A stretch of DNA of 64,000 nt from Tetracladium setigerum (lineage: Eukaryota > Ascomycota > Leotiomycetes > Helotiales), in contig PZJY01000007.1 in NCBI GenBank assembly GCA_031472005.1, positions 806,001 to 870,000 on the forward strand, written 5' to 3'. Both the position numbers and the translations under genes were made by a program. How positions within the stretch are numbered: position 1 is the first letter of the stretch; each line of letters begins with the position of its first letter. The notes under the pieces are model-generated. The model did no database searches. It saw only the letters and a program-made list of their open reading frames with translations, and was not told the DNA's origin. Below, in pieces: positions 10,930 to 23,400 of the stretch.

Positions 10930-12066
10930 TTAGCGAGGACCTGGTCGCGATCGCCGCGAATCTCTTGTTCTTCGATCGGAACTTGCGCTACCTGTGGAGT
11001 TTGTTAGTGTATTGTTTATTTGGTGAGTGAGATTGAGGTTGGGAGATTACGTACTTTGGCTAGTGCCCGTGTAGGAATCAGTGTAATAGGAACTGCTGAT
11101 GTCGGAACGGTCTGTCTTCTCATTGTCATGCTTGCGCTTCAATCCCAATATCAGCGCCAATCCAGCCAATCCGGCACCAACAGCTCCTAGACCACCAAAG
11201 CCTGAGGACTTCTTCTTTCTCGACTCGTCAACTTTTGAGGCTTTTCCACCGAACCATCCGCCATGAGTTTCTCTTCTCGAGCCGGTGCCGCTTCCATGGC
11301 GGGAGTAGTGTTCAACAGTCTCGATTCTTTCGGTGGAGCGTTTCTTGCCCTTGCCCATGCCGAAGATGGCAAGGAGGCCGTCGAATCCAGCTTTGACGAT
11401 GCAGCAGAAGCAGAGAAGAATTAGGAGCATGATACCGGCAATTACACCGATAACAATTCCTGCAATTGCACCAGGGCTTAATCCTCCTCCTGTTGCGGCG
11501 ATTGGTGTAGGGAAAAGACTCCCGCTGGCGGTGGCAGGCGAAAGGAAAGGTGCTGTTGTCGTTGCACCCCCCACAATGAGTGTGGCTGTTGATATTCCAG
11601 TGCTTGTAGGTCGTAGTGGTGCTGTGTAAGTCCCTCCTACAACGACCGTAGTTGCGCCTTCAATGAAAGATGATTCCGGTCTTGCAACGCATTGGTTTGG
11701 GCTTCCACACATTTGATTCGACGCGCAACAGATCGTACCGCACGACGTTTGTCCTTGGACTGTGCAGATTATTGGGGAAACTGCCAATGTTGGAGCGGGC
11801 GCTGCTACTGTTGGAGCCGGTGCTACCAATGTCACTGCTGGAGCGCTACATATCGCCTGAGATCCCACTGTGTAGCATGCTTCACCAGTTCCACAGCAGT
11901 ATTTGCTCTCCCAACCACAGGGAATGGCGCAAGCTTGTCGATCCAAGAGAAAGGAGAAGCCCAGATTTTGAAGCGCACCTTTGGGGAAAGGACTAGCTGT
12001 GACGGTACTCGATAGTGTGAAGAGGAGGAGGACCCGGAGGCGGGATGGAGTTTGTGAGAATCTCAT
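10930..12066 (-). CDS. Secreted/plasma-membrane cysteine-rich protein with one strong TM segment
   Basis: Two exons: 11055-12066 and 10930-10991, 357 residues. The ATG at 12066 is preferred over one 12 codons upstream because it puts a signal peptide first (basic start, then RVLLLFTLSSTVTA). Two Cys-rich modules follow: CAIPCGWESKYCCGTGEAC and CTVQGQTSCGTICCASNQMC, each with a CC pair. A Thr/Ser/Ala/Pro-rich stretch, probably O-glycosylated, leads to a transmembrane helix (GAIAGIVIGVIAGIMLLILL) with a CFCC end. The cytosolic tail is basic and Ser-rich, contains a Gly/Ala/Leu hydrophobic patch, and ends in an Arg/Ser tail (RRTRDSRRSRPGPR) added by the second exon. This architecture is common in fungal surface proteins of unknown role; a wall-sensor function is only a guess. 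Confidence 0.82.
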
Positions 12067-13341
12067 TTTGTCGGGTTTTGTTGTGTTGTTTGGATCGCAC
12101 AAACGTCGAGATTCGAGAGATCGAGGGGTTGACTTCGAGACCTAACCAGAGTTGATTGCGCGCAAGCTGCAGCGGTGAGGTGAAGACCCCGCTTGCCAGC
12201 TAACGAAGCTCCAGACAAACAGTCGACTGACTAGTAGTTGAGGTGCAAACAACGATATGGCGATGCGATGCGATTGACGAGAAGGAGGAAAACCTAGAGA
12301 TTTGAGAGGGTTTGTCACTTCAGAAAAATAAGAGAGGTGAGGAATGGGAGAAGGAAAGGGCTTGGGAAATCAGGAACTGGGAAACTTAAAAGATGGTGGT
12401 CGAATTCTTCTCCAACCTCTCCCCAACCACCGAATTATTTGGGCCTCGTAACGACTCCGCACCACACCACCACCACGTTGCTTTTCCTACGTTAGAAGGG
12501 GACTTAAGGCTAGGGGTATGTAGTTTCGAATTTGGCAAATAGGAACTCCGAGTATTGCTTTGTGTGTTATGCGGATTTGCGGGTATGTAGTATGCAGGTA
12601 ATGAGTAGTAGCTTATGACCTCGATTGATGTGGGTGACTGCAGCATACTTCCGAGCCGGTTTGTTGACAGCTCAGAGCCAAGCGATGGTGTGCACGACAA
12701 CGCTGTCGCGCTTCACGTGATCCAACACAACGGAACAAGCCATGTAATTTCTTTGCAATAATTAAGAAACAAGATTCGGGGGGAAGAAACAATAATGCTT
12801 ATTGTGACTGCTATTTATGTCACTCACCATGTATGTGTATACCTATTATTGATAATTTTACTGAACATCTATGGCTACGACACGTGACCATAGTTTCCCG
12901 AATCGCAAGCCAGGAACCTCACCTCTTTGTTGTGAGTGGGAGGCACTTTGCTGGATTCGTCTTTCTGGGAAGGAAACTCCCCAAGAATATGGGAGAGACC
13001 ACAAATCTCTTAAACTGACAGCCTTGCTCTTTCCAATGTTTTACCTATTTTCGACGAGTCTCTCAACGCTACCTATCAAGTCTAATTAGAATTGACGATA
13101 CAAGTTGGCTCGATCGTGGCGTTGTATTCCTCCCGACGAAGACAACAGTGGTTTATTCAAAACTCCCAAAGACCTAATAGATACATCAGGCTTCAATTTC
13201 GAGAACCAGTTTTTCAAATATCTTCCCAGACCCTTGCCATTTTTACATCAAATTGTGCAAATTCCAAACAATACAAAATACCAAGACCAACATTCTGGAC
13301 CTTTTGAAGTTTGAAATCCGGGGAACCTTGTCTGCATTCAC
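12067..13341. promoter_or_regulatory. Bidirectional upstream region with two CACGTG boxes
   Basis: Lies between divergent genes (cysteine-rich protein - and patatin-domain protein +). It contains the palindrome TCACGTGA at 12713-12720 and CACGTGAC at 12881-12888. No gene is seen; a 104-residue minus-strand frame near 12.4-12.7 kb has no protein-like pattern. Confidence 0.4.
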
Positions 13342-15453
13342 ATGTCACTCACTGAAAGCAGCAAGGAGCTCATTTCGATCCCTCAACCACCACCACACAA
13401 CACCACTTCCCCCACAGCCAATCCGCTACCACATGTTTCTCCTTTCCTTGGATGGCGAAGGGTCCGTACGAGCTCCAGCTTCTCCAAGATGTTTGGTGTC
13501 CTGAAGGCCATCTGGTGGCTGGTCATCGACGTTCTGCTCTTTTGGCAGGTGGTATGTTTACAGGCGGACTACTACTGAAGCAGAAGCTTGCAATGATGGA
13601 GCTAACAGCTACTGCAAAGAGATTCTTACGATGGGTTGTTAAGAAGAAACCCACGGGGCTATGGCTGGATATTCTGAAGGAGGCCAAAAGCTACGAGGAG
13701 TGGGAAGAGGCGGCCTTTCAACTGGATGTTTTGCTTGGGAATGATCTCTGGTTTGCGCGCGTCCCAACGTCTCTCAAACACTTTCGCTAATGATCATGAT
13801 AGGCGTCAGAATCCTACGTCCAAGTACTACGATTACCGACTCATCCATGAACGACTGCAATCGATTATTATTGCTCGAGAAGAGGGGGACATCCTGCAAC
13901 TCGTGAACCTCCTACGATCCGGACTCGTTAGAAATCTAGGTAACGTGAGTGCGCCACGACTATTCAACAGAGCATTCGCAGGAACAAAGCTCTTGATAGA
14001 GGACTATATAACGCAGGTTGCGCAGGCAATTGACGACGTGGCTAAGCTTCCAACCTCTCCGGGCAACGATGGAAATGGGATAGTGCCAGGGTTTAGCAGT
14101 CAGGCGAAGTTGGATCTGCTACATGATACAAGACAAGCTTTTGGCAGGAGTACATTGGTTCTTCAAGGTGGTTCAATTTTTGGTCTGTGTCACTTGGGAG
14201 TTGTGAAGGCCCTCTTCTCCCGTGGATTGCTTCCTAGAATAATCACTGGGACAGCCACAGGAGCTTTGATCGCAGCTCTGGTTGGGATACATACTGAAGA
14301 CGAACTGCCAAAGTTTTTGAGCGGTGAAAGCATCGATCTATCTGCTTTTGCTGCAAAGATTCCTCATGAGGAGGATGGAACACCAATTCCCGTCCACTTT
14401 TGGAGCACACTTTGGCGAAGAATACGCAGGTTCTACAGAGAAGGATATTTCCTTGACGTGACCGTTCTAGAGCAATGTGTCAGAGCAAATGTCGGAGATC
14501 TAACGTTCGAGGAAGCTTATAATCGAACTAAAAGAGTTCTGAATATCACAGTCGCTACGTCTGGCAGGGGCGGATCCCCAAATTTACTCAATTACCTAAC
14601 AGCGCCCAATGTCGTATGTTCCAAAAAGTCTTTTACAACACAAAATATCACTAACATGTTATAGTTGATTTGGTCTGCCGCGGTAGCTTCAAATGCAGCT
14701 TCGCCAACTTTGTACGGGCACTCGGTTGAATTGAAGTGCAAGGATTCATCTGGAGCCATTGTCACCTGGTCCACAGCATCAGACACAACCTTCCGACCCT
14801 GGACTCATGCTTCCTATGCTGATCGACACTCGCCATTGAGTAGAATCGCCGAATTATTTAACGTCAATCATTTCATAGTTAGCCAAGCTCGGCCATATCT
14901 CGTCCCATTCCTTCAAAGCGATATGCATGGACCATCAGCCCTGCACACACGTGGTGGACGAACATCGCTAACGGGAGGTTTATTAAGACTGATTACACTA
15001 GAAGTGCAGCACAGATTGCATCAATTGGATAGCTTGGGACTTCTACCTCTCTCAATTCGTCGGTTCCTCGTCGACGAACATATCCCAGGAGCCTCGGTGA
15101 CCCTGGTTCCTAAATTATCAGCAGCTGATTTCGTTAGACTTTTGGAAACGCCAACACCGGCAAGTCTGGATTACTGGATTCTCCGAGGGGAGAGGAGCGT
15201 TTGGCCCGCGGTGGGCGCGCTCAAAGTCAGATGCGTCGTTGAGGTAATCTAATCTCCCCCCGCGGCTCGGTGGCATTTAGGCAAACAGAGTTCATGCTAA
15301 CTATGAAACGAGGCCGAGTTGGACAGAGGCTATCAATATGTCAGACGACGAAAAGCGGGTAGCTTGCGGAGGAAGGGAAGTGCCGTTGATGCCACGGCTG
15401 AGCGAGAGAGGACCAGAGATCGTGAACGTGCGAGTTCACAGGGCTGGAAGTGA
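13342..15453 (+). CDS. Patatin-domain (TGL-type) protein lacking the catalytic serine
   Basis: Five exons (13342-13551, 13620-13750, 13803-14613, 14665-15243, 15313-15453) give 623 residues. An N-terminal hydrophobic segment (VLKAIWWLVIDVLLFW) is followed by WRQNPTSKYYDYRLI, then the patatin fold with a glycine-rich loop (QGGSIFGLCHLGVVKAL). The family's APNVLIWSA and IAELFNVNHFIVSQARPYL blocks are present. The C-terminus is Arg-rich (GYQYVRRRKAG). Related fungal proteins are annotated as patatin-like lipases acting on lipid droplets or membranes. Here the nucleophile elbow at residues ~263-267 reads G-T-A-T-G, with no Ser, and the catalytic Asp-Gly is not seen. The first intron has GTATGT and a GCTAAC branch point but an AAG acceptor; one missing G near 13548 would instead keep that stretch coding. 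Confidence 0.85.
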
Positions 15454-17966
15454 AGTAAGAGGTCGTTGTCGTCGTTCCAGCCGTTCCAGGGTCCGACTCG
15501 CGCACAATTGATCTTTCTCCAATATAGATATTTTGGATGGGGAATATTACAGAAATATCTACCTAGGATCTGTACGATTGGGTTTTACTTTGCATATCTA
15601 GGGCGCATCAAAAAACGGGGTTGCATTTGCGGGGTGCGTGCTGGAAATGACGGCTCGATCGAGGAAGCCATTTGCACTTCCTTTCGATTCCCTCGAATGA
15701 AACTGGATCCAGCAATCTACCAACTAATAATCACAAATAATATCAACAAATATCAAAAGACTCGTGTCTAATCCATTGGTCTACAGTGATCCAAAGATTC
15801 TAAGCTACAGCATTCCATCACGCCATGATCAACGGGGGCCTGTGACTCTCCCCTCACGTCGTCACCTACGAACTTCTAGAAAGCCGCTAGAAAGCTTTCC
15901 CCCTCCATAAGATAGCTCCATAGCGCCCAACAAGTCCCCTAGCTGCCTAGCACATGCAAGCGAACCATATTCTCGAAGGCATTTGGGCGGCGCCCTCTCT
16001 CCAGACCGTTAGGCGTCATGCTGAGAGAGAGGCTGATTATGATGGACTCGAGCGACCGACATCGGCGCTGCTTCAAGTGGATGCAGAGTGCGGAATAGTG
16101 CCAGCTCGTAGGCAGCCTCGACAGCCGAGATGTTGATCAACAAACAAACGAGGAACGAAACAACGTCAGTCAAGAACGTCAAACGTCAGTCAACGCCAAC
16201 TAAAAGGGCCGTCGGCGGGCGCCGCCGCCGCTACTGCTGCTGAAACCAATTGGAAGTATGAGTCAGTCAGTGAATGATTTCAAATACATGTGGAAGGAGA
16301 GGACGATTATTCTTGGGGTTTTGGTGTTAATTCTGTCGCCTAAAAAGATTGGAAGTGTTACTGTCTGTTGTCGATCGAGGTAAGCGACGTAAGTTAAATA
16401 ATGTGGGGCTCTTTTGAGCCGAGGCGAATGACGTCTACGCGGTGTGCTGGACCAAGACTAAAGAAGTAAAGAAGAAGTAGAGTTTCGACGAGACACTCTT
16501 GGACGAATCAATAATCATATCTCAAATTGCATCGTTCACTATCCATTGGGCGAGGCCATCAAAGTTTCCCTCTAGGAGTACTGTACAGGAGGAGTGTTGT
16601 TGCCAGCACATTGGATTTTGAGCTGAACAGCCGACTGCCGACGGAAAGCGCGTTGTCCAGAACGGATCGAAACCCGGATACAGTTAAACGAGCCGCGGAT
16701 GGGTGAAGATGCTACTCGTACTACATTATTATGGATGGAACTAGGTAGGTAGTAGGTATGAACCGCTAACTGCTATCACAAATCAATCATCACATCTCAC
16801 AACGTGGTAGATTGTGGATGGTACAGTAGGTATCTCTTCCATGTTGTGTACACTGCACAACCAACCGTTGCACTACTGCGGAATTCTCCCATTCTCACAT
16901 CCGATTGCATGCATCTCTCTCGCTATAGTATTACTGGGGCACTTCTACAGAGTACACAGCCTTTCCCATCCATCCATCCGCAATTCACCATCCACTCTCA
17001 CCACCACCAAAGAAAAGAGTGATGCTGACGGGGCTGATCGATCGATTGATTGGTATCCCATCCACCCTTCAATACCTATCCTGTGCTCACGTTACCCTCC
17101 CGGACCCGGCAATTTGGAAACCCAGCACACCACTTTACCATATTACGGTATTTATCTCCTGCTAGTCTTGCTTGCTGAGGGTTGCCTTCATGCACATTTA
17201 TGCCACAAACTGGGCACCTCACCCCCTCCACATGCATTTGCATCCTGCCAGCCTGCATTCTGCTAGTCTAGGAGTATTCTGGGGAAGGAGAGTTTATGAT
17301 TCCGTGCGAACCTGTTGGTTTGGTTTTGGGCGCCTCGTGGGCTTGTACAGTAGTGAATCAAGGAGCCGATTTCCGAAGCCGGAGTCAAAATTTGGACAAT
17401 GTGATCAGGTGCATGATGGAGCTAGTGCTCCATCTAGGGAAGGGAGGATGAGACGGATGTTGTGAGTTGTTTGTCGTTCGTTTTGGCTTCGTGGTGATTA
17501 AGTGAGTGCGTGAGTGCGTGCGGCTTAATATGCTTGATGGAACAGACGACGCTATCCATTCTCCCAAGCGACAAATACCAGAGTGTGAAGGGGGATAAGA
17601 AGCGAGTGCTTTCCCGCTTGACTTGTTCTTCTTATTTTTCTTTTTTCAACATAAGCTTTGCTTATTATTCTTTGTCTATACTACCCTTGGCTCTTTAAAC
17701 AAAGTTTATTCTGTTCAATACGTTCTTGTATGCTACTTCAGCCGCATTCTTGTCACCACCACGGGTTTCCCTGAGGAAGAGCCTTTCTTCCTCACACCAT
17801 CTCATCATTCATACTACATACACCTTTCTAAACCTCAGTTCTGTTTAGATACTTTCAAACAGCAAGTCAATCCTACTCCCCAGCTCATATCTAAATCCCC
17901 CAACTAACATCCTCCCAGACACACATACGCCTAGACACAAATACAAACACATACACCTCACCCACC
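15454..17966. other. Long spacer and probable 5' leader
   Basis: No supported gene in 2.5 kb. It contains a TAGGTAGGTA-type motif at 16742-16758, a short GATCGATCGATTGATTGG palindromic run near 17036, and pyrimidine/ACA-rich sequence just before 17967 that resembles a leader. Confidence 0.45.
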
Positions 17967-18811
17967 ATGAATCCCTACACCCGCTCCCCTCTCCTCTGGG
18001 CCACTGGAGCTTCATCTGTTCCCAACACATCACCTCCAACTGCAGTTGCGTCGCTGAACGCACCGACATCCCCAACAACCCCAACGCCAACGACATCACC
18101 ACCACCACCAACAACATCCCACACTACAACCAGGCCTTCGAACCCACCGGCCCCCTACATTACACCCACGTCCCCCCATCCAATGACTCCAACCTAACCG
18201 ATGACGTTCCCTGCCCAGACGACATCTCCAAAGAACGCCCCCACCTCATCATCCCTCGCTATCTCGAACGTCACGGTGTCAATACTGCTAAGTTCCTACG
18301 ATTGGGTCCCGAACCCGGTAATAATGAGAAAGGAGCGCGGCAGATTTCCAATTTTCATAAGTCTTACCCCTTTCAGTTGCAGCGGTATGTGAATAGTCCG
18401 GAAACATACGCGTATCCTTATTCTCATACTACTACTACTGCCACACATCATCATCATCATCATCATCATGCGTTGTTTTCGGTGGATTCTGGTGATTTTG
18501 ATGATGAAGAGTACTGCGATGAAGCTGCTTTCTCACTCGTGGATCATGGAAATCGGTTCTTGCCGCAGGGAGTTTATTTTAATGAGAGTATGGTGGTGAA
18601 TCAGTCGTCGACGAGGAAGAGTAAGAATAGTGGTGGGAAGTTGAGTGATGGTGGCGAGATTGGCTTTGTTGATTGTGATGGTGGTGGGGATGGGTTTGGG
18701 TTTGGGTATGGTCAGATTAGGGGTGCGGGTGAGTGGGCGAAGGGGGATGGCAGTGGAGGGTTTTATGAGGGTGTGGGTTATGAGGAGGATTTTGGCTGGT
18801 TGGGTGAGTAG
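17967..18811 (+). CDS. Hypothetical protein with His tract; frame broken near its start
   Basis: The protein-like frame (frame of 18811) is open from before 17967 and includes SFICSQHITSNCSCVAERTD, ERPHLIIPRYLERHG, an eight-His run (18448-18471), DSGDFDDEEYCDE and a Gly-rich tail ending EEDFGWLGE. It has no ATG near its beginning. The good ATG at 17967 (MNPYTRSP...) is in another frame. One added base at CCCC 17986-17989 or GGG 17998-18000 would join them and give 281 residues; an upstream spliced exon is the alternative. I do not recognise a family. The 'PRYLERHG' and 'FHKSYPFQLQRYV' blocks look conserved in style, but nothing shows a function. Confidence 0.55.
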
Positions 18812-20412
18812 AGAGATCGAGAGAGGGAGAGAGAGGGTGATGTTGGTTTTGCTTGTACTCCGTTACGAGGTTTGGTTTGTTTTTCTTGCGTGGGTTTTTC
18901 GCTTTCTTGGGGTATGAGGTTGGGACTTTTGGGCACTTGCTTTGCTTCTTTTATTGTACTGTACCGTACTGTACTTTACTGTACTCTACTTGGGAGGTTT
19001 GCTCTGATTTATCTTTGCTAGCGTGGGAGGTTGTTCTGCTTTCATCTATTTGTTTATTAGCCTTGACTTTTTCCTCTATTCTTGTTTTACCTGCTGGAGC
19101 GATGTCTTTTTTTGTTTTTTGTTTTTGGGTTGGATTACGATATGAATTGCTTTAGCGTTACATGTTCTTCTTTTGTTTCCCCTGCGCGTACGGAGGCTCT
19201 GTCTGGCGTTCTTGTTCTTGTTTTTCGTCCAGCACTACTAGCGATGATTTGACACACAATATGATACCCCAACCCCCAACAAGGAAACCAAACTATCTAC
19301 AACAGACTAGCTAGAGTCCGCCTTTTCTTTTCTTTTTTGTTAAAGGATTTGAAACATCTCTATCTTCTGTTGTACAACGACGTTCTTTATCAGATCCTCG
19401 GCGATAGTTTTGTGGTTTTTTGGGGACTTCTCAAGGGAAGAGATTCTTCTATTTTACCTTTTTTTTCTACTTTTTTTCCACTCTATTTTTTGGGGTGGAA
19501 ATACCTGTATTCTTATATTCATTCTCCCTAGACTGGCTTTATAGGATGGATTGGCTCTTGACTAGAGGGAAGTATATAGGGATACAGATCATAAATCACA
19601 CACATTGTATTATGTACAGTACAGGAACAGTGCATAATCAAACCACTTTTGTGACTGATTTGTGGCTTCCTTCTCCATCCTTTCCTTGTGATGTTATTCG
19701 GAGAATGATTGATAGTGAAAATTTTGCATACCTCCCTCCCTTACCTTTACCCCCGTTCAAACTCAACAACAACAATCCATTATCGCTTCCTCGAGAAAGT
19801 TCATCACGATATAGTACAGTACAGTACAGTACAGTACAGCGCACAACAAAAATAAATCCTACTCCTCTTTTAGCACAAAGGTATGTATATATCAATACCT
19901 AGGTGGGTAACACCAACCTTGTGAAGTACTATTTACAAACAAAAATTCAGAAAATTATATACAACTTGTCAAAATCCAATCCAGAAAAGCCCGTTTGTTC
20001 GGCTTCTTTCCTTTCTTTCCTCCCTTCCTTCTCCACCAAATTCTCTTATTCCTTCCCCTCCCTCTCCGGGATCATATTCCTTCCTTAGAACACGTACTAA
20101 TAACATATATAAAATTAACAATTTTTCCACCCACTTAACAAACATTTTCCTAAATGTTGTTTTTCCTTCCCCCAAAAAGAGAGAAAAACTCCAAACCCAA
20201 TGCAATTATGCAAACAATGAATCTTTTTGAAACCCCGCCTAACCACCTCCCGAAAATTTCCCTTTTTTGTGTGCCAATCCCCCTCCCACCCCCAAAAACC
20301 AGATGGATTCCACTCCCTTTTCGAAAAGCCAACCGAAAAAAAAGACCTCCTTTTCAATAGAAAGAAGAAGGATACTACTGTACTGGGTTGAAATATTTTT
20401 CTGTTTGCCTTT
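18812..20412. other. Convergent spacer with (GTACT)n tracts
   Basis: Holds 3' ends of the hypothetical gene (+) and the SulP gene (-). T-rich tracts and two GTACT/AGTAC pentamer tracts (18953-18986 and 19813-19839) stand out. No gene is supported. Confidence 0.5.
19813..19839. repeat. (AGTAC)n microsatellite
   Basis: About five tandem copies of AGTAC. The same pentamer or its complement appears, less perfectly, in many spacers of this window (18953-18986, 26016-26039, 45301-45335). Confidence 0.8.
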
Positions 20413-23400
20413 TTAACCAGCAGTAGTCATCACGTAAGAAGTGATGGTATTCATCCTCTCACTCGTAAGCTTCAAACTGATCCGCAAAATCTCCTGCGCA
20501 ACCTCGGAATCCTGCTTCTGCAACCGCGTCCAGCTATCACGATTCATGAGCCAAACCACGCAATCACGCTCAACCAGCACCGTAGCCGTGCGATCCGTCT
20601 CAGAGAAGAAGGGCAATTCGCCACACGTTGTGCCAGCCACGATACTCTCAAAGTAGCGGCCTTGAGGGAGTTCATAGTCGGCGCGGAGAATGCCGGCTTC
20701 GAGGAGGTAGAAGCCGTCGGCGGGCTCGTCGCGGTTGTAGAGGGTTGTGCCGGCGAGGTATTCCTTGCGGACGAAGTAGTCCTTAGCGCGGTACCAGAAG
20801 TCTTCGTTTCTGGTGGTGAGACCTTGAAAGGTTTGGAGGATGAGGCGGAGGGGTTCGGCAAAGTTGGAGTAGCGGTCGCCAGGGCTTTCTTCGAGGGTGC
20901 GGTTGGCGACGTGGTGTAGTTGGGAGGTGCGGGGGGAACTGAATTGGGCGTCCATGGTGAATGAGGGGACGCCTTGTTGGATTGGAACCTCCAGGTTTTC
21001 TGAGGAGGCGTGCCGGCTGGCTCGAGCGTCTCTGTTCTCGTAGTACATCTTCAAAAGCTCATTTTCGCAACTCTCGAGCGCCGAGTTCAGTTCGGCAAAC
21101 ATTTCTACCGGATCTCCATTCTCTCCCCCTTCTTCTCCAAGACCAACTTGCAAGAGAGTCTTACCAATCTTGCTGTTTGAGGATATCCCGCTCAAAACAA
21201 CTGTAACCCCTTTCCTGTTGAAAAGTCTGTTCAGTCGGTTGAAGGCTTCTCCAGCCGAATAATCGATTCCCGTGACCCGGGTCAAGTCCAGAATTAGAAA
21301 TCGAATTGGTCGTTCGGCAAAGGCTTTCTCCTCGATCAAATGCCTGATACGTTCTTCGACACTCACAATTGTGCCGAAAAACAAAAAGCTCGCCAATTTG
21401 GTGACATGGATCTGACAACCAACGTCACGAAGGTAGCGGTGCTGAGCCGCGTTCCTGCGAACTGTGGAACCAGCAACTTCCCCGGAATACGATGCCTTGA
21501 TCGCCGAGACAGAAGCTGTTTGATAAATAGATGAGATGAAAGCAAGACCAAAGCCAACAAATATACCAACGACAAAGTCGTAGACGCCCATGACAACCAC
21601 AATGCTTATAACCTAGAATTGTCAGTGCTGACTGTGAATGATAACGGCAGAAAAACTCACAGTTAAATATTCGAAGAGTTTGAGCTTCTTTCTGGGTAAC
21701 CATACAGCTTCGAGTAGGAGCTCAAACCCAAGCGAGAAGATTAGTGTACCGACCATCATTTTTGGGATAACGCCGATAATTGGAGTCCCAACGGTCATGA
21801 CGCATCCGGTAAACATTGCCAGTACAATTCCTGCCATTCGTGAGTTGCCGCCAGACCTGATAAACATGGTACTGTTGGTATAAACCAAATAATTCTGGAC
21901 GCTACCCACAGAACCGGATAGGGCATTCGAGATGCCGTGGGCAATTAGTTCTCTGTTGAGATCTAAGTCATCCTCTCCAATCTTAAATGCAAGCGCCGGA
22001 ATGTTGATGGGGGCATGAAGAAGGCCAAAGAAGGTGACAGCGCCCATGGCAGGAACGCAGCTGAAAAGAGCCCCCCAATTGACAATATCAAGTTCTGTAT
22101 CTGTTAGGTACCGTTCTCACGGAAGGAATTGGGTAGCTCACTGTATAATGTCCAGAAATACCACCAAGCCTCTCCTTCTGGTGGCCCTTCAAAGACCCAC
22201 CCATCCTTTCGTAAGTCAGGTAGGTTTAGCTGATCCTGGGAGGCTACGAAGAAGTAGAATACCGCCGGAATGCACAGGATAAAGCCTGGCGTGAAAAATT
22301 TCGACGTGTACACATAGGAGGAAAAATAGTACAAGGCCATGCCCAAAAAGAATGGAATGGTCCAATGAAGAACAGCATCGGGCGAGAATAGCTTTTGAAG
22401 CGTTGCCAGGTCGTAGTTCAGATTACCATCAAGTCCAGCGGTGACTTCGACGCCCGTTGCAATCAAAAACCACCCAACACCGCCTATGCAGCCGATCAAG
22501 ATGTGTCGGGGGATGAAGCCAATCAAGTAGCCGAATTTGAAATATCCAAGAAGAAAATAGGCGAGACCAGTCACAATCGAGCTCATGGCATAGGCAGTTA
22601 TCGTTGTTGCAATAACCGCTTCGGGCTTGTCTCTACCAACGTGTTGAATGACGGTAAATGCCATTTGATGGAAGAACGGAACGACTTCAATCTATACGCA
22701 GGTTAGTCATGGAATATTTAGATTGCTGGCTCTATATTACCATCTCAGATCCAATGCCACCTTTAAAGATACTTCCACCACCTGAGTATACCAGCTGAGA
22801 GACAATTGTGCTAACATAAAACATAGCAATGCCTGCCGGGGCAAGGCTGTTGAAAATGTCGTCTCCAAGGGGGAAAAGAATTTGTCCTAGAGAGGATGTT
22901 AGATATCTCTGTGGTATCGATGACAGCACTTGGTGGGGTAGAACTCACCATAGGAGAGAGCGTCCAAGACATTGAGCAAAAGACCAAGAACTATAGCAGG
23001 AAGTGACTGTGCTAGTTCAGCCCCTTTGGTGACGAATGCCTGTTTGTTCCATCTCTTAGGATTGAAGACGGCCTTTGCAATATTTGATCCCCGCTCTTTA
23101 ACCTCATGTATCTTTGGCCAAGAAGCCTTTCGTTTGACCTGACCCTCGATATCCTGCTCCGATTGTCCATGAATCCAATCCGGACGACGCGGAGGAACAT
23201 GCCCATGCTTTGTGATTAGAGGGGTTCGTTCCGTTGTGTCTCTCTTGACACCAGTTGAAGTGATGATCAAGCGGCCATTGTTATTTACATCCCGATCCAA
23301 TTCCTCATCCGATATTGCGTCTTCTCCCTCCGTATGAGTCGCCGCTGATCGATCCGTTGGGGAGCGTCGTAGCATGTTTGCAATAAGGGAACCCGAGGAG

